Origin: an uncultured Oscillospiraceae bacterium
Lineage (GTDB): Bacteria; Bacillota; Clostridia; Oscillospirales; Oscillospiraceae
Assembly (NCBI GenBank): GCA_900752445.1
Contig: CAADVN010000088.1
Coordinates: 1-6,963 of the forward strand
DNA: 6,963 bases
Direction: 5' to 3'
Shown here: piece by piece, positions 5,872 to 6,963 of the stretch
How the letters are laid out: each line of letters opens with the position of its first letter
Numbering within the stretch: the stretch's first letter is position 1
Program-made: the position numbers and the translations under genes
The notes under the pieces: model-generated
What the model saw: only the letters and a program-made list of their open reading frames with translations
Database searches by the model: none
Told to the model about the DNA's origin: nothing

Positions 5872-6042
5872 ATGAAAGCCACCGGCATTGTCAGGCGCAT
5901 CGACGACCTGGGCCGAGTTGTCATCCCCAAAGAGATCCGCCGCACCATGCGCATCCGTGAGGGCGACCCCTTATTGAAAACATTGTACCCGTGGGAGCGC
6001 TTCTGCGCCGCCATGGCCGAAGTGGCCCGAAAAGTTCAGTGA
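5872..6042 (+). pseudogene. spoVT: Truncated spoVT (AbrB-like N-terminus joined to an unrelated tail)
   Basis: The first 34 codons encode a near-canonical SpoVT N-terminus (MKATGIVRRIDDLGRVVIPK, then an EIRRT...IREGDPL block), the DNA-binding swapped-hairpin domain of the late sporulation regulator SpoVT. Intact SpoVT continues with a second beta hairpin (EIF...GEVIL-type) and a C-terminal GAF-like domain, about 180 residues in all. Here residue 34 is followed by an unrelated 22-residue tail (LKTLYPWERFCAAMAEVARK and two more) and a TGA, giving 56 residues. The other two frames downstream do not restore the SpoVT sequence, so this is a rearrangement junction and not a simple frameshift. A strong ribosome site (AGGAGG, 5859-5864) and a sigma-G-like promoter are retained. 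The strand needed to close the AbrB fold is missing, so the product is probably inactive. It could be an old paralogue, with the intact gene elsewhere. Confidence 0.7.
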
Positions 6043-6056
6043 ACGTTGAAATTCAA
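6034..6056. promoter_or_regulatory. Two back-to-back palindromes at the Bro-N promoter, candidate operator
   Basis: GTTCA-G-TGAAC (6034-6044) and TTGAA-A-TTCAA (6046-6056) are each perfect 11-bp dyads, separated by one base and 12 bp centre to centre. The second contains the whole -35 box of the downstream promoter, and the first overlaps the stop codon of the spoVT fragment. Related arms (TGAAC and TTGAA) suggest one dimeric repressor bound in tandem. The arms do not have the CGAAC-N4-GTTCG order of the Gram-positive LexA box. Confidence 0.45.
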
Positions 6057-6074
6057 GGCAAATCGTGGTACAAT
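6046..6074 (+). promoter_or_regulatory. Sigma-A promoter of the Bro-N/DinD-like gene
   Basis: TTGAAA (6046-6051), a 17-bp spacer, and TACAAT (6069-6074) preceded by TGG form an extended -10 promoter with five of six matches in each box. Transcription would start near 6081, giving a leader of about 22 bases. The ribosome site is modest (a run of five G's at 6090-6094, eight bases before the ATG). The promoter begins within four bases of the spoVT fragment's stop, so the downstream gene arrived with, or evolved, its own control. Confidence 0.75.
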
Positions 6075-6102
6075 GAGACAAAGATTATTGGGGGTACATA
6101 TT

Positions 6103-6963
6103 ATGAGCAACGACGCGATGCAGCTCTTTGAAGACCAGCCCATCCGCTCAGCCTGGGACGCCGAGCGCGAGGAATGGTATTTTTCAATCATTGACGTGGT
6201 TGGGGCGCTGACCGGCTCCGAGAATCCGCGCAGGTATTGGAGCGACCTGAAACGCAAGCTCAAATCCGAGGGCGCAGTTGAACTGTACGAAAATATCGTA
6301 CAGTTGAAATTGAAGTCCCCCGATGGCAAAAAACGCCTCACCGACGTCGCGGACACGGAGCAGCTGCTGCGCATCATCCAGTCCATACCCTCGCCGAAGG
6401 CCGAGCCGTTCAAGCTCTGGCTGGCGCAGGTGGGCCGCGAGCGCATCGAGGAGACGATAGACCCCGAGCAGGCCATTGACCGTGCGCTTGAGACGTATCT
6501 CAAGAAGGGATACAGCGAAGAGTGGGTGCACCAGCGGCTGCTGGCGATACGCATCCGCAACGAGCTGACGGACGAGTGGCAGAAGCGCGGCGTGCAGAAG
6601 GGCCGCGAGTACGCGATCCTGACGGACGAGATAAGCAAGGCCTGGTCGGGCCTGACCACGCGGCAGTACAAGGACTTCAAGGGGCTCAAGAAGGAGAACC
6701 TGCGCGACAACATGAGCGACCTCGAGCTGGTGCTGAATATGCTGGCCGAGGCGAGCACGACGGGCATCTCGCAGGTCGAAAAGCCCGAGGGCATGGCCGA
6801 AAACCTGAGCGTAGCCCAACGCGGCGGCCGCGTAGCCGGCAACGCGAGAAAAGAGCTCGAGCAGGAGATGGGCCGCCCGGTCATCAGCGCCGGTAACGCC
6901 AAGACGATGAAGCTGGTGACGGACATCATCGAGGGCGTAGCGGAGCTGCCGGAGAAGGGCGAG
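6103..6963 (+). CDS. Bro-N domain protein with DinD-like C-terminal region (phage antirepressor type), runs off the window
   Basis: The frame is open for 287 codons to the window edge without a stop; the end is probably close, since similar proteins are about this long. Residues about 20-112 form a Bro-N domain: WYFSIIDVVGALTGS (25-39), then KRLTDVADTEQLLRIIQSIP (77-96) and SPKAEPFKLWLAQVG, the hallmark of phage and baculovirus Bro proteins and antirepressors that bind DNA. Residues about 118-265 resemble the body of E. coli DinD, an SOS-induced modulator of RecA: LRIRNEL-type helix near 148-154, KGLKKENLRDNM (193-204), ELVLNMLAEAST (208-219), and the NLSVAQRGGRVAG segment (234-246). Such proteins are frequent in clostridial genomes, alone or in prophage-like islands. 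The ATG at 6103 is supported by the promoter at 6046-6074. The exact function is unproven; DNA binding is the safest statement. Confidence 0.85.
   Translation, partial: MSNDAMQLFEDQPIRSAWDAEREEWYFSIIDVVGALTGSENPRRYWSDLKRKLKSEGAVELYENIVQLKLKSPDGKKRLTDVADTEQLLRIIQSIPSPKAEPFKLWLAQVGRERIEETIDPEQAIDRALETYLKKGYSEEWVHQRLLAIRIRNELTDEWQKRGVQKGREYAILTDEISKAWSGLTTRQYKDFKGLKKENLRDNMSDLELVLNMLAEASTTGISQVEKPEGMAENLSVAQRGGRVAGNARKELEQEMGRPVISAGNAKTMKLVTDIIEGVAELPEKGE
6281..6305. repeat. Perfect 10-bp inverted repeat inside the Bro-N gene
   Basis: AACTGTACGA (6281-6290) and TCGTACAGTT (6296-6305) are exact inverted arms around AAATA. CAGTTGAA also recurs directly at 6275-6282 and 6301-6308. The site lies about 180 bases into the coding sequence, between two conserved blocks of the Bro-N domain where relatives vary in sequence. 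It could form an RNA hairpin in the early message or serve as an internal operator; chance is possible. Confidence 0.4.

Noticed and set aside
5832..6014. 60-codon leftward open frame over the spoVT fragment
   Set aside because: Antisense to the recognisable SpoVT N-terminus, with no start signals.
6034..6044. LexA (SOS) box before the DinD-like gene
   Set aside because: The dyad is GTTCA-G-TGAAC, with arms in the opposite order and wrong spacing compared with the Gram-positive CGAAC-N4-GTTCG box.
6036..6929. A 297-codon leftward open frame opposite the Bro-N gene
   Set aside because: Ser/Arg-rich composition typical of an antisense frame; the rightward strand encodes clear Bro-N and DinD-like motifs with promoter and start.

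Overview
The window looks like a chromosomal segment of a high-GC, endospore-forming Firmicute, most likely a gut clostridium of the Oscillospiraceae/Ruminococcaceae kind. The evidence is a Gram-positive lipobox lipoprotein, strong GGAGG-type ribosome binding sites, LplABC-type sugar import genes and a SpoVT N-terminus. This is inferred from gene content; no phylogenetic marker is present.

Left part (1-4570, roughly 60-68% GC in lines counted by hand): a carbohydrate-uptake locus. Three genes read leftward as one operon in the order permease (LplB type), permease (LplC type), substrate-binding lipoprotein (LplA type). No ATPase is encoded here, as is usual for this family, which borrows a shared ATPase. 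Facing away from the operon is a family 16 glycoside hydrolase (laminarinase-type beta-glucanase) with no signal peptide. The 149-bp divergent spacer holds a near-consensus promoter for the hydrolase, a weaker candidate promoter for the operon, and two exact 9-bp direct repeats placed between the two -35 boxes. The simplest reading is import of a beta-glucan oligosaccharide and intracellular cleavage, with shared control.

Right part (4571-6963): accessory and rearranged DNA. Positions 4571-5119 contain no convincing intact gene, but hold a small leftward coding relic and a dense cluster of stem-loops framed by a 10-bp inverted repeat. Next comes a leftward XRE repressor with a zinc ribbon (about 45% GC, so compositionally foreign). 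Its promoter spacer contains a perfect 17-bp palindrome, a probable autoregulatory operator. A 308-bp gap follows and ends in a candidate sigma-G promoter.

That promoter faces a broken spoVT: 34 canonical N-terminal residues joined to an unrelated 22-residue tail. Immediately downstream, behind its own near-consensus promoter and two back-to-back palindromes, is a Bro-N protein with a DinD-like C-terminus that runs off the right edge. This part looks like an island junction where phage- or plasmid-type regulators sit beside a damaged sporulation gene. I saw no rRNA, tRNA, CRISPR array or complete insertion sequence.
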